DNA of 8,688 nt from contig PTLJ01000049.1 in assembly GCA_002938045.1 (NCBI GenBank), positions 1 through 8,688 of the forward strand, written 5' to 3'. The DNA is from Alphaproteobacteria bacterium MarineAlpha3_Bin4 (lineage in GTDB: Bacteria > Pseudomonadota > Alphaproteobacteria > Rhodospirillales > Casp-alpha2). The position numbers were made by a program, and so were the translations under genes. Positions 1 through 5,430 of the stretch are shown here, one piece after another. Position 1 is the stretch's first letter; the number at the start of each line of letters is the position of its first letter. The notes under the pieces were generated by a model that saw only the letters and a list, made by a program, of their open reading frames with translations, was not told the origin of the DNA and made no database searches.

Positions 1-1
1 G

Positions 2-343
2 GGCAAACTGCTCGAACCCGGCAATTCGTTGATGATCCGCGGCGCGGTGCAGTTTGAGGGTCAGGCGGCGCGCTTCACTGCGCAGGGGTTCGAGCCACTG
101 GATCGCGCCACAGCCGGCGCCGAACTGGGCATCAAGGTAGTGATCGACTCGCCGGACCCGCTGCCGTCGATCAAACAGATCCTAGCCGATGCCGGGCGCG
201 GAAAGGGCCGGGTCGAGGTCGTCTCGCGCCTTGACCACGGCATCGAGGCACAGCTCACCTTGCAAGGGAAATATGCCGTCTCGCCGGATGTCCTGCTTGC
301 CGTCAAGGCCGTCTCTGGCATCATCGAGGCGTTGGAGATCTAA
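2..343 (+). CDS. dnaE: DNA polymerase III alpha subunit, C-terminal end (partial)
   Basis: The reading frame is open from base 2 and ends at TAA 341-343, giving the last 113 residues of a protein whose start lies outside the window. The visible part opens with GKLLEPGNSLMIRG, continues with a beta-rich segment containing FTAQGFEPLD, and ends with a second small alpha/beta module (DPLPSIKQILADAGRGKG, then LQGKYAVSPDVLLAVKAV). This pattern resembles the extreme C-terminus of alphaproteobacterial DnaE, after the OB-fold, the region that contacts tau in better-studied homologues. DnaE is the replicative polymerase catalytic subunit, but no catalytic residues fall in this fragment. Its position just upstream of rpsB matches the order I recall from other alphaproteobacteria. 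The TTG and ATG codons near 29-34 are internal, not starts. The identification rests on recalled family style, so another DnaE-like or OB-fold protein cannot be fully excluded. Confidence 0.8.
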   Translation, partial: GKLLEPGNSLMIRGAVQFEGQAARFTAQGFEPLDRATAGAELGIKVVIDSPDPLPSIKQILADAGRGKGRVEVVSRLDHGIEAQLTLQGKYAVSPDVLLAVKAVSGIIEALEI

Positions 344-370
344 GTTCCGGCTCCGGATCGCCCTTTCTCC

Positions 371-399
371 TTGCATTCTCCTCCCTGGACAGCTATCAC
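371..399 (+). promoter_or_regulatory. Candidate sigma-70 promoter of the rpsB operon
   Basis: TTGCAT (371-376) and TATCAC (394-399) are separated by exactly 17 bases, with four of six consensus matches in each box. The predicted start near 405-407 would give an rpsB leader of about 117 nt beginning just before the strong hairpin at 411-426. A promoter is expected here because dnaE ends at 343 and rpsB is a highly expressed gene. The call is from consensus spacing alone. Alphaproteobacterial promoters are often divergent, so another site in the gap is possible. Confidence 0.4.
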
Positions 400-410
400 A
401 CGCCCCAATT

Positions 411-426
411 CGCACGCGGGCGTGCG
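411..426 (+). promoter_or_regulatory. GC-rich hairpin at the 5' end of the rpsB leader
   Basis: CGCACG (411-416) and CGTGCG (421-426) form a perfect six-pair stem with a CGGG loop, or seven pairs with a two-base loop. It lies about 12 bases downstream of the candidate -10 box, so it would sit at the very 5' end of the predicted transcript. No T-run follows, so it does not look like an intrinsic terminator. It could stabilise the leader RNA or form part of a ribosomal-protein binding structure. Confidence 0.45.
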
Positions 427-455
427 GCGCACGGTGCAAATTAGCCGATGTGTCG

Positions 456-514
456 CTCCGGTGTCTGGCCCAGGTAGGCCGGACTGTGCCCGCGGAGGCC
501 CAACCGGAGAAGGA
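456..514 (+). promoter_or_regulatory. Foldable rpsB leader that can cover the Shine-Dalgarno
   Basis: CTCCGGT (456-462) is perfectly complementary to ACCGGAG (503-509), which includes the first four bases of the rpsB Shine-Dalgarno GGAGAAGGA (506-514). Directly inside this helix, GTCTGGCC (463-470) pairs with GGCCGGAC (477-484), eight pairs with one G-U, closing a six-base CAGGTA loop. The two helices abut and could stack, leaving 485-502 as a third strand with a small GCC/GGC pairing. In E. coli the rpsB-tsf operon is known to be repressed by S2 binding to the rpsB leader. I infer a similar autogenous switch here. The fold comes from hand pairing, with no energy calculation or covariation. 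Confidence 0.45.
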
Positions 515-522
515 TAAGTTTG

Positions 523-1587
523 ATGGCGCTGCCAACCTATACCATGCGTCAGCTGTTGGAAGCTGGCGTGCATTTCGGGCATAACACCCGCCGCTGGAAC
601 CCGAAGATGGAGGCTTATCTCTTCGGGATCCGCAACCGCATTCACATCATCGACCTGCAACAGACGGTCCCAATGCTGCACCAGGCCATGCATGCGGTCC
701 GCGAGACGGTCGCCAGCGGCGGCCGGGTGTTATTCGTCGGCACCAAACGGCAGGCTGCTAGTCGTATTGCCAACGCCGCGAAGCGCTGCGGCCAGCATTA
801 CGTCAACCACCGTTGGCTAGGCGGCATGATGACCAACTGGCGGACAATTTCCAATTCCATCAAGCGGTTACGCGATCTCGACGAACAGCTTGGGGAAGAA
901 ACCCAGGGCCTGACCAAGAAAGAACTCTTGGGACTCACGCGCGAGCGCGACAAGCTTGAGCGGGCGCTCGGCGGCATCAAAGAGATGGGAGGGCTCCCAA
1001 ATATCCTCGTAGTTATCGACACTAACAAGGAATCTATCGCCGTCGCCGAAGCCAATAAGCTCGGCGTGCCGGTGGTCGGAGTCATCGATTCCAACAGTGA
1101 CCCGACAGGTATCGACTTCCCAATTCCAGGCAACGATGACGCCATCCGCGCTATTGATCTTTATTGCGAGCTGATGGTTGGTGCCGTCCTCGATGGCATC
1201 CAAGAAGAAATAACCCACACTAGCGGCGATGCCGGCGAAGCCGAGGAAGCTCCTGCGGAAACACTACTGCCCAAGGGCGAACAGACCGATACGGCCCAGG
1301 TGGCCGACGAAATACAATTGGATGCTCCGGCCAAAACCACGTCAACCAAAAGCGCGCTAGTCAAAACCGAAATGGCCGGAGCGGTACTGGCGTCGGAAAG
1401 CGAGACCAAGCCGGCCGCAACGGCCAAAAAGAAACCAACCAAAAACGTCGCCAAGGCTGCGAATAAGGCAACTGAAAAGGACGCCGATAAGGCAGCCGGT
1501 GATACAGCTCCGGAAACACTCGTCAAGGACAACCTAACGAAGGCCAATTCGATTGACGACTCTGCTGACAAGAAAGCTAAGGCCTAA
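523..1587 (+). CDS. rpsB: 30S ribosomal protein S2 with long C-terminal extension
   Basis: S2 binds the 30S head/body junction late in assembly and is needed to load S1. The 354-residue product begins MALPTYTMRQLLEAGVHFGH. It carries the S2 signatures NPKMEAYLFGIRNRIHIIDL (about 27-45), VGTKRQA (72-78), the HRWLGGM(M/L)TN motif (96-105), and the Rossmann-like core ending near residue 228. ATG 523 is preferred over the adjacent in-frame TTG 520 because it is eight bases from the strong Shine-Dalgarno GGAGAAGGA (506-514). E. coli S2 is 241 residues, so about 126 residues (229-354) are extra. They start acidic (E/D-rich to about 270) and become Lys/Ala/Thr-rich with KKKPTK-type blocks, and are probably disordered. 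Some alphaproteobacteria, notably Bradyrhizobium relatives as I recall, also have extended S2. The gene heads the rpsB-tsf unit. Confidence 0.98.
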   Translation: MALPTYTMRQLLEAGVHFGHNTRRWNPKMEAYLFGIRNRIHIIDLQQTVPMLHQAMHAVRETVASGGRVLFVGTKRQAASRIANAAKRCGQHYVNHRWLGGMMTNWRTISNSIKRLRDLDEQLGEETQGLTKKELLGLTRERDKLERALGGIKEMGGLPNILVVIDTNKESIAVAEANKLGVPVVGVIDSNSDPTGIDFPIPGNDDAIRAIDLYCELMVGAVLDGIQEEITHTSGDAGEAEEAPAETLLPKGEQTDTAQVADEIQLDAPAKTTSTKSALVKTEMAGAVLASESETKPAATAKKKPTKNVAKAANKATEKDADKAAGDTAPETLVKDNLTKANSIDDSADKKAKA

Positions 1588-1616
1588 CCGTTTTATACGG
1601 ATTTCTGATGAGAATT

Positions 1617-1640
1617 TCTAATCTAGAACAACAGATTAGA
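1617..1640 (+). promoter_or_regulatory. Stem-loop between rpsB and tsf
   Basis: TCTAATCT (1617-1624) and AGATTAGA (1633-1640) form a perfect eight-pair, AT-rich stem with an eight-base loop AGAACAAC. The 79-base gap gives no sign of a promoter. The stem is followed by CTTGGAGCC, not a T-run, so a simple intrinsic terminator is unlikely. It may be an mRNA-processing or stability element, or a partial attenuator that sets the S2:EF-Ts ratio. Confidence 0.4.
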
Positions 1641-1666
1641 CTTGGAGCCGATAACGGGGTTATAAG

Positions 1667-2593
1667 ATGGCAGAGATCACAGCTGCGCTAGTGAAGAAAC
1701 TGCGCGAGAAGGCCTCCGCCGGCATTATGGATTGCAAAAAGGCGCTGGCCGCGAATGACGGCGATTTGGAAGCGTCTGTCGATTGGCTCAGGACTAAGGG
1801 CCTCGCCACAGCAGCTAATAAAGCCGGCCGCACGGCTGCCGAAGGTCTGATCGGTATTGCCGTTAGGAACAATGCCGGTGCCGTCGTCGAGGTCAATGCC
1901 GAGACTGATTTTGTCGCCCGCAACGAGACCTTTCAGGAATTTGTTAAATCGGTCGCCGAGATCGCCCTCGACACTGGCGACGATATCGATGCCGTAAACG
2001 CGAGCGCTTATCCAGGAACGGAGCGCGACGTTAAAGAGCAGCTTACGCATCTAATAGCAACCATCGGTGAGAACATGGTGCTGCGGCGGGTCTCAGTGTT
2101 GAAGGCAGAGAAGGGCACGTTAGCAAGCTACATTCACAACGCCCTGGCACCGGGATTAGGTAAGATCGGTTCGTTGGTATCGCTCGAATCGGAGTCCGCG
2201 GGCGATGCGCTCGATTTATTGGGCAAGCAACTAGCCATGCACGTTGCGGCTGCCAAGCCCCAGGCGATATCAGGCGACGATCTGGACCCGGATGTGGTTA
2301 CCCGTGAAAAGGTGATTCTGGTGGAGCAGGCGCGCGATTCAGGAAGACCCGATGATATCATAAAAAAGATGGTTGAGGGGCGTCTGAGGAAGTTCTACGA
2401 AGAGGTCTGCCTTCTCGATCAAACCTTCGTGATCGATGGCGAAACCAAGGTCTCTCAGGTTATTGACGTCGCTGCTAAGGAGATTGGAAAACCCATAGTT
2501 GTAAACGGTTTCATCCTGTTCATTTTGGGCGAGAGGATCGAAAAGGGGGGAGGCAACTTTGCGGCCGAGGTGTCCGCGGCGGCCAGTGTTTGA
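1667..2593 (+). CDS. tsf: Elongation factor Ts
   Basis: EF-Ts is the guanine-nucleotide exchange factor that regenerates EF-Tu-GTP in the cytoplasm. The 308-residue product has the expected parts in order. Residues 1-55 form the UBA-like N-terminal domain (LVKKLREKASAGIMDCKKAL). The EF-Tu-contacting motif ETDFVARNE lies at about 79-87. The core subdomains follow, including MHVAAAKPQAISGDDLDPDV (about 191-210), and the C-terminal module reads LLDQTFVIDGETKVSQVI (about 249-266). The length is slightly above the E. coli protein (283). ATG 1667 follows a GGGG Shine-Dalgarno (1656-1659) by seven bases. It lies directly after rpsB, the near-universal bacterial pairing, and is probably co-transcribed with it through the stem-loop at 1617-1640. 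Nothing in the protein looks unusual. Confidence 0.98.
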   Translation: MAEITAALVKKLREKASAGIMDCKKALAANDGDLEASVDWLRTKGLATAANKAGRTAAEGLIGIAVRNNAGAVVEVNAETDFVARNETFQEFVKSVAEIALDTGDDIDAVNASAYPGTERDVKEQLTHLIATIGENMVLRRVSVLKAEKGTLASYIHNALAPGLGKIGSLVSLESESAGDALDLLGKQLAMHVAAAKPQAISGDDLDPDVVTREKVILVEQARDSGRPDDIIKKMVEGRLRKFYEEVCLLDQTFVIDGETKVSQVIDVAAKEIGKPIVVNGFILFILGERIEKGGGNFAAEVSAAASV

Positions 2594-2602
2594 GTTGCGA
2601 CC

Positions 2603-2666
2603 GTTGCCCGACAAATTAAACAGGTTCGTCCGTTGGGCGATTGTGTATCATCGGCCGCGACACAAT
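2603..2666 (+). promoter_or_regulatory. Two tandem inverted repeats in the tsf-pyrH gap
   Basis: The first is GTTGCCCGAC (2603-2612) against GTTGGGCGAT (2632-2641), ten pairs if G-U wobbles are allowed, around a 19-base loop. The second is the perfect repeat ATTGTGT (2640-2646) and ACACAAT (2660-2666), 13 bases apart and followed by TTTC. The two share bases 2640-2641 and so compete slightly. The second arm is about two helical turns centre to centre, which also fits a protein operator. No convincing promoter was found. A leaky attenuator or an mRNA-processing site between the translation genes and pyrH is the simplest reading. Confidence 0.35.
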
Positions 2667-2707
2667 TTTCCGGGCACCTGAAACAATATTGCCAAACGGA
2701 TTTCACC

Positions 2708-3430
2708 ATGCCGCGTAAGCCGAAATACCGACGTGTTCTGCTCAAGCTGTCTGGCGAGGGCTTAATGGGTGAACGCGATTTTGGTCTTGATCCAGACACG
2801 GTCAATCGCATTTGCGGAGAGGTTCAGCGAGTCCATAAGAACGGTGTACAGATTTGCCTAGTGATCGGTGCTGGCAACATCTTCCGTGGCGTATCCGCGG
2901 CCGCCGCCGAAGCCGGTATCGAACGCACTAGTGCCGATTACATGGGCATGCTGGCGACGGTGATCAATGCGCTTGCCGTGCAGAGCGTGCTGGAAAGTAA
3001 AGGCCTCCACACTCGGGTGCTTTCGGCAATCCCGATGCAGACCGTCTGTGAACCCTATATCAGGCGCCGCGCCGTCCGCCACATGGAGAAAGGGCGGGTG
3101 GTAATCTTCGCTGGTGGTACCGGCAATCCGTTCTTTACCACCGATACAGCAGCCGCGTTGCGTGCCGTCGAGATGGGATGCGATGCACTACTAAAAGGAA
3201 CCCAAGTCGACGGGGTCTATGATGCCGATCCAAAAACCAAAAAGGAAGCAAAGCGTTTCAAGCGGTTGAGCTACCAGGAAGTGCTCGCCCATAATCTGCA
3301 GGTGATGGATACCTCAGCGATTGCTTTGGCGCGCGAGAACAAGGTTCCCATTCTCGTTTTTTCCATTCACAATCCGGGTGAATTTGCCGATGTAGTTGCT
3401 GGTCGCGGCACGGCTACGATCATCAGCTAG
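2708..3430 (+). CDS. pyrH: UMP kinase
   Basis: PyrH phosphorylates UMP to UDP with ATP in pyrimidine nucleotide synthesis. It is a hexameric, UTP-inhibited enzyme of the amino-acid-kinase fold, distinct from eukaryotic UMP/CMP kinase. The 240-residue length is typical. Visible motifs are KLSGE (13-17), the glycine-rich VIGAGNIFRG (52-61), the UMP-site region DYMGMLATVINALA (78-90), GGTGNPFFTTD (136-146) and DGVYDADPKTKK (168-179). The ATG at 2708 places MPRKPKYRRVLLKLSGE at the N-terminus, as in relatives. The frame stays open upstream to a TTG at 2633, but the extra 25 residues resemble no family N-terminus. The Shine-Dalgarno is weak (CGGA, 2697-2700), so initiation may depend on upstream RNA structure. 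It sits between tsf and frr in the standard order. Confidence 0.97.
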   Translation: MPRKPKYRRVLLKLSGEGLMGERDFGLDPDTVNRICGEVQRVHKNGVQICLVIGAGNIFRGVSAAAAEAGIERTSADYMGMLATVINALAVQSVLESKGLHTRVLSAIPMQTVCEPYIRRRAVRHMEKGRVVIFAGGTGNPFFTTDTAAALRAVEMGCDALLKGTQVDGVYDADPKTKKEAKRFKRLSYQEVLAHNLQVMDTSAIALARENKVPILVFSIHNPGEFADVVAGRGTATIIS

Positions 3431-3461
3431 GCCTCGGGGCAAGAGGGGCAGCGGAAAAAGT

Positions 3462-4025
3462 ATGGATGTTTTTGAGGCCGTGAAGAAGGATATTAGACGC
3501 CGCATGGTCGGCGCAGTTGATGTCCTGCATCAGGAGTTCGGCGGCCTCCGAACCGGTCGGGCCGCGACCAGCCTGCTCGAGCCAATTAAGGTTCAGGCAT
3601 ACGGATCCGAGATGCCGATGAACCAGGTCGGAACCATCAATGTCCCGGACCCGAGGTTGCTAACGGTCCACGTCTGGGATATGGGCCTAGTCAAGGCGGT
3701 AGAGAAGGCGATCCTCGAGTCGGGCTTGGGAATTAATCCGTCGTCGGACGGCCAGTTGGTTCACGTGCCAATACCTGCGTTGACCGAGGACCGCCGCCAA
3801 GAACTGGTCAAAGTCGCTCATAAATACGCCGAAGATGCGCGTGTCGCGGTTCGAAATGTGCGGCGTCACGCTATGGACGATCTCAAACATGCCGAGCAGA
3901 ATAACGAAATTTCTCAGGACGAACACCGCCGCTACACCAATGAAGTGCAGGATCTGACCGACGAACACATCGCCGGCATCGATGAGGCCCTGGCCAACAA
4001 AGAACAAGAAATCATACAGGGGTAA
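3462..4025 (+). CDS. frr: Ribosome recycling factor
   Basis: RRF works with EF-G and IF3 to split post-termination ribosomes. The product has 187 residues, close to the usual 185, with the tRNA-shaped two-domain layout. Helix 1 contains GGLRTGRA (27-34). The small beta domain spans about residues 35-105, with VPDPRLLTVHVWD (61-73) and the conserved segment INPSSDGQLVHVPIPALTEDRR. The three-helix bundle resumes with the arginine-rich RVAVRNVRRHAMDDLK (about 127-142). ATG 3462 gives the expected MDVFEAVKKDI start, 31 bases after pyrH and behind purine-rich GCGGAAAAAG. An in-frame TTG at 3396, inside pyrH, would add 22 residues with no family match. The gene ends six bases before uppS, implying translational coupling. 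Confidence 0.97.
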   Translation: MDVFEAVKKDIRRRMVGAVDVLHQEFGGLRTGRAATSLLEPIKVQAYGSEMPMNQVGTINVPDPRLLTVHVWDMGLVKAVEKAILESGLGINPSSDGQLVHVPIPALTEDRRQELVKVAHKYAEDARVAVRNVRRHAMDDLKHAEQNNEISQDEHRRYTNEVQDLTDEHIAGIDEALANKEQEIIQG

Positions 4026-4031
4026 TGGACC

Positions 4032-4769
4032 ATGGAGGCTATTTCAATCCGCGCTGATGATAAGCCGCCAACGCCAGTCCACGTGGCTATTATAATGGAC
4101 GGTAACGGCCGCTGGGCGCAGGCTCGGGGATTGCCCCGAATCGAGGGTCACCGGAAAGGGGCGGAATCGGTTCGGGAATCGGTCAAGAGCGCGATCGCCA
4201 CCGGGGTATCGTACCTGACCCTCTACGGTTTTTCCTCGGAGAATTGGAAACGACCCGCTGGTGAGGTCAAGGAACTCATGGGTCTGCTGCGTTTTTTTCT
4301 CAAGAACGAGGTTTCGGAACTCAATAAGGAGGGGGTCCAATTTCAGGTCATCGGCGAACGCGAGCGCCTGAAACCCGACATTGTGGCGCTAATAAATGAA
4401 TCGGAGAGACTGACCGCCGGTAACAGCGTCCTAACGCTGACCGTGGCGATCAGCTATGGAAGCCGGGGTGAAATTGCGGCGACCGCGCGCCGGCTAGCGG
4501 AGATGGTTGCAAAAGGAACACTCAATCCCGCCGAGATCGACGAAACCATAGTCTCGCGCAACCTGTTCACTGGCGACATGCCGGATCCGGATTTATTGAT
4601 CCGCACCAGCGGCGAGAAACGGATTAGCAACTTTCTGCTGTGGCAGTTGGCATATGCCGAGTTGGTGTTTGTCGATACACTTTGGCCGGAGTTCTCGGCC
4701 GAGAATTTCACGGATGCCGTCAGGGAGTTTAGTCGTCGTGAACGGCGTTATGGCGCGACAGGGGGCTAA
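4032..4769 (+). CDS. uppS: Undecaprenyl diphosphate synthase (cis-prenyltransferase)
   Basis: UppS adds eight IPP units in cis to farnesyl diphosphate, making the C55 carrier lipid for peptidoglycan and LPS precursors at the inner membrane. The 245-residue protein has all five conserved family regions. These are IMDGNGRWA (21-29) with catalytic Asp23, EGHRKG (38-43), YGFSSENWKRP (65-75), ISYGSRGEI (140-148), and RTSGEKRISNFLLWQ (191-205) followed by Glu210 and LWPEF. Arg191, Arg197 and Ser199 are the expected pyrophosphate ligands, and Glu210 corresponds to the metal-linked Glu of E. coli UppS. The Shine-Dalgarno AGGGG (about 4018-4022) lies in the end of frr. The 3' end overlaps cdsA. IPP comes from the MEP pathway, whose committed enzyme (dxr) is two genes downstream. 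Confidence 0.97.
   Translation: MEAISIRADDKPPTPVHVAIIMDGNGRWAQARGLPRIEGHRKGAESVRESVKSAIATGVSYLTLYGFSSENWKRPAGEVKELMGLLRFFLKNEVSELNKEGVQFQVIGERERLKPDIVALINESERLTAGNSVLTLTVAISYGSRGEIAATARRLAEMVAKGTLNPAEIDETIVSRNLFTGDMPDPDLLIRTSGEKRISNFLLWQLAYAELVFVDTLWPEFSAENFTDAVREFSRRERRYGATGG
4723..4727 (+). promoter_or_regulatory. Shine-Dalgarno bearing on the cdsA start
   Basis: GGGAG lies ten bases before the in-frame GTG 4738 and 22 bases before ATG 4750. The motif favours GTG 4738 on spacing, while ATG 4750 has the better codon but only weak AACGGCG upstream. The choice changes the product by four residues. Confidence 0.4.
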
Positions 4770-5430
4770 ACCACCATCTCAAGGCCTAACCGTCCGGATT
4801 ATTTCAGCGGCGGTGATGATCCCTCCTGTCGTCGCGGTGGTTGTCTTAGGCACACCCTATTTCGAGATCCTCGTTGCCGCCGGCTCAATCGTCGCTGCCT
4901 GGGAATGGGCAAATCTTTGCGGGCGGCGTGGCGGATGGCTAGCGCTCGGCGCTCTATATATCGGCGTGCCCAGCGTAGCGCTAGTCTACTTGCGCGGGGA
5001 TCCTGTGCTCGGCATGGAAACCGTGCTCTGGGTTTTTGCCTTGGTCTGGGCCGCCGATACCGGCGCCTACGGATTCGGCACGGTTATAGGCGGGCCAAAA
5101 TTAGCACCTGCTATCAGTGCAAACAAAACATGGGCCGGTCTGGCAGGCGCGATTCTCTGTTCCGGGCTCGTAGGAGCGATAGCTGCAGCGCTATTGGAGT
5201 TGGGGGGAGAGATGCGATTAACGGCCATAAGTGCCGGCATTGGTATGGCTTCACAAGCCGGAGATCTTGCCGAATCTTGGATAAAACGCCATTTTAGAAA
5301 GAAGGACACAAGCGACATCATCCCGGGGCATGGGGGGCTACTGGACCGTATCGATAGCTTGTTGGCAGCATCGCTTGTCGTTGGCGGCGTTAGCGCCACA
5401 GAGTTGGGAAGCGTATTACAATGGTTGTAA
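4750..5430 (+). CDS. cdsA: Phosphatidate cytidylyltransferase, short form
   Basis: CdsA is an inner-membrane enzyme that makes CDP-diacylglycerol from phosphatidate and CTP, the branch point for phosphatidylglycerol, cardiolipin and phosphatidylethanolamine. The complete family signature is present at residues 176-202: SWIKR, then KKD, IPGHGGLLDR and a final Asp. Upstream are WAADTGAY (100-107) and GGPKLAP...KTWAG (114-130). Hydrophobic segments lie near 15-33, 37-54, 65-82, 90-102, 127-150, 155-170 and 203-215. With 226 residues it is about 59 shorter than E. coli CdsA (285). From memory of that protein, the gap falls right after WEWANLCG (about residue 58), removing a block with probably two membrane helices. 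Short CdsA forms occur in some alphaproteobacteria, as I recall from Rickettsia. The start could instead be GTG 4738. It overlaps uppS by 20 bases (32 from the GTG) and dxr by 10. Confidence 0.93.
   Translation: MARQGAKPPSQGLTVRIISAAVMIPPVVAVVVLGTPYFEILVAAGSIVAAWEWANLCGRRGGWLALGALYIGVPSVALVYLRGDPVLGMETVLWVFALVWAADTGAYGFGTVIGGPKLAPAISANKTWAGLAGAILCSGLVGAIAAALLELGGEMRLTAISAGIGMASQAGDLAESWIKRHFRKKDTSDIIPGHGGLLDRIDSLLAASLVVGGVSATELGSVLQWL

Noticed and set aside
344..370. Intrinsic terminator after dnaE
   Set aside because: CCGG-CT-CCGG leaves only a two-base loop, and the following CCCTTTCTCC is pyrimidine-rich but not a T-run. No convincing stem plus U-tract is present.
362..381. TTCTCC motifs at 365-370 and 376-381, complementary to the rpsB Shine-Dalgarno
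   Set aside because: The match is only six bases, is likely by chance in a pyrimidine tract, and lies upstream of the predicted transcript start. The 456-462 pairing is closer and longer.
1161..1571. A 136-codon minus-strand frame resembling a hydrophobic Ala/Ser/Val membrane protein
   Set aside because: It is the complement of the Lys/Ala/Thr-rich S2 tail; reverse-complementing GCN, AAR and ACN codons gives Ser/Ala/Val/Leu/Phe runs automatically. No ribosome site or context supports it.
2633..2707. N-terminal extension of pyrH from TTG 2633
   Set aside because: It would add 25 residues with no PyrH similarity and runs through the inverted repeats. ATG 2708 gives the canonical family N-terminus.
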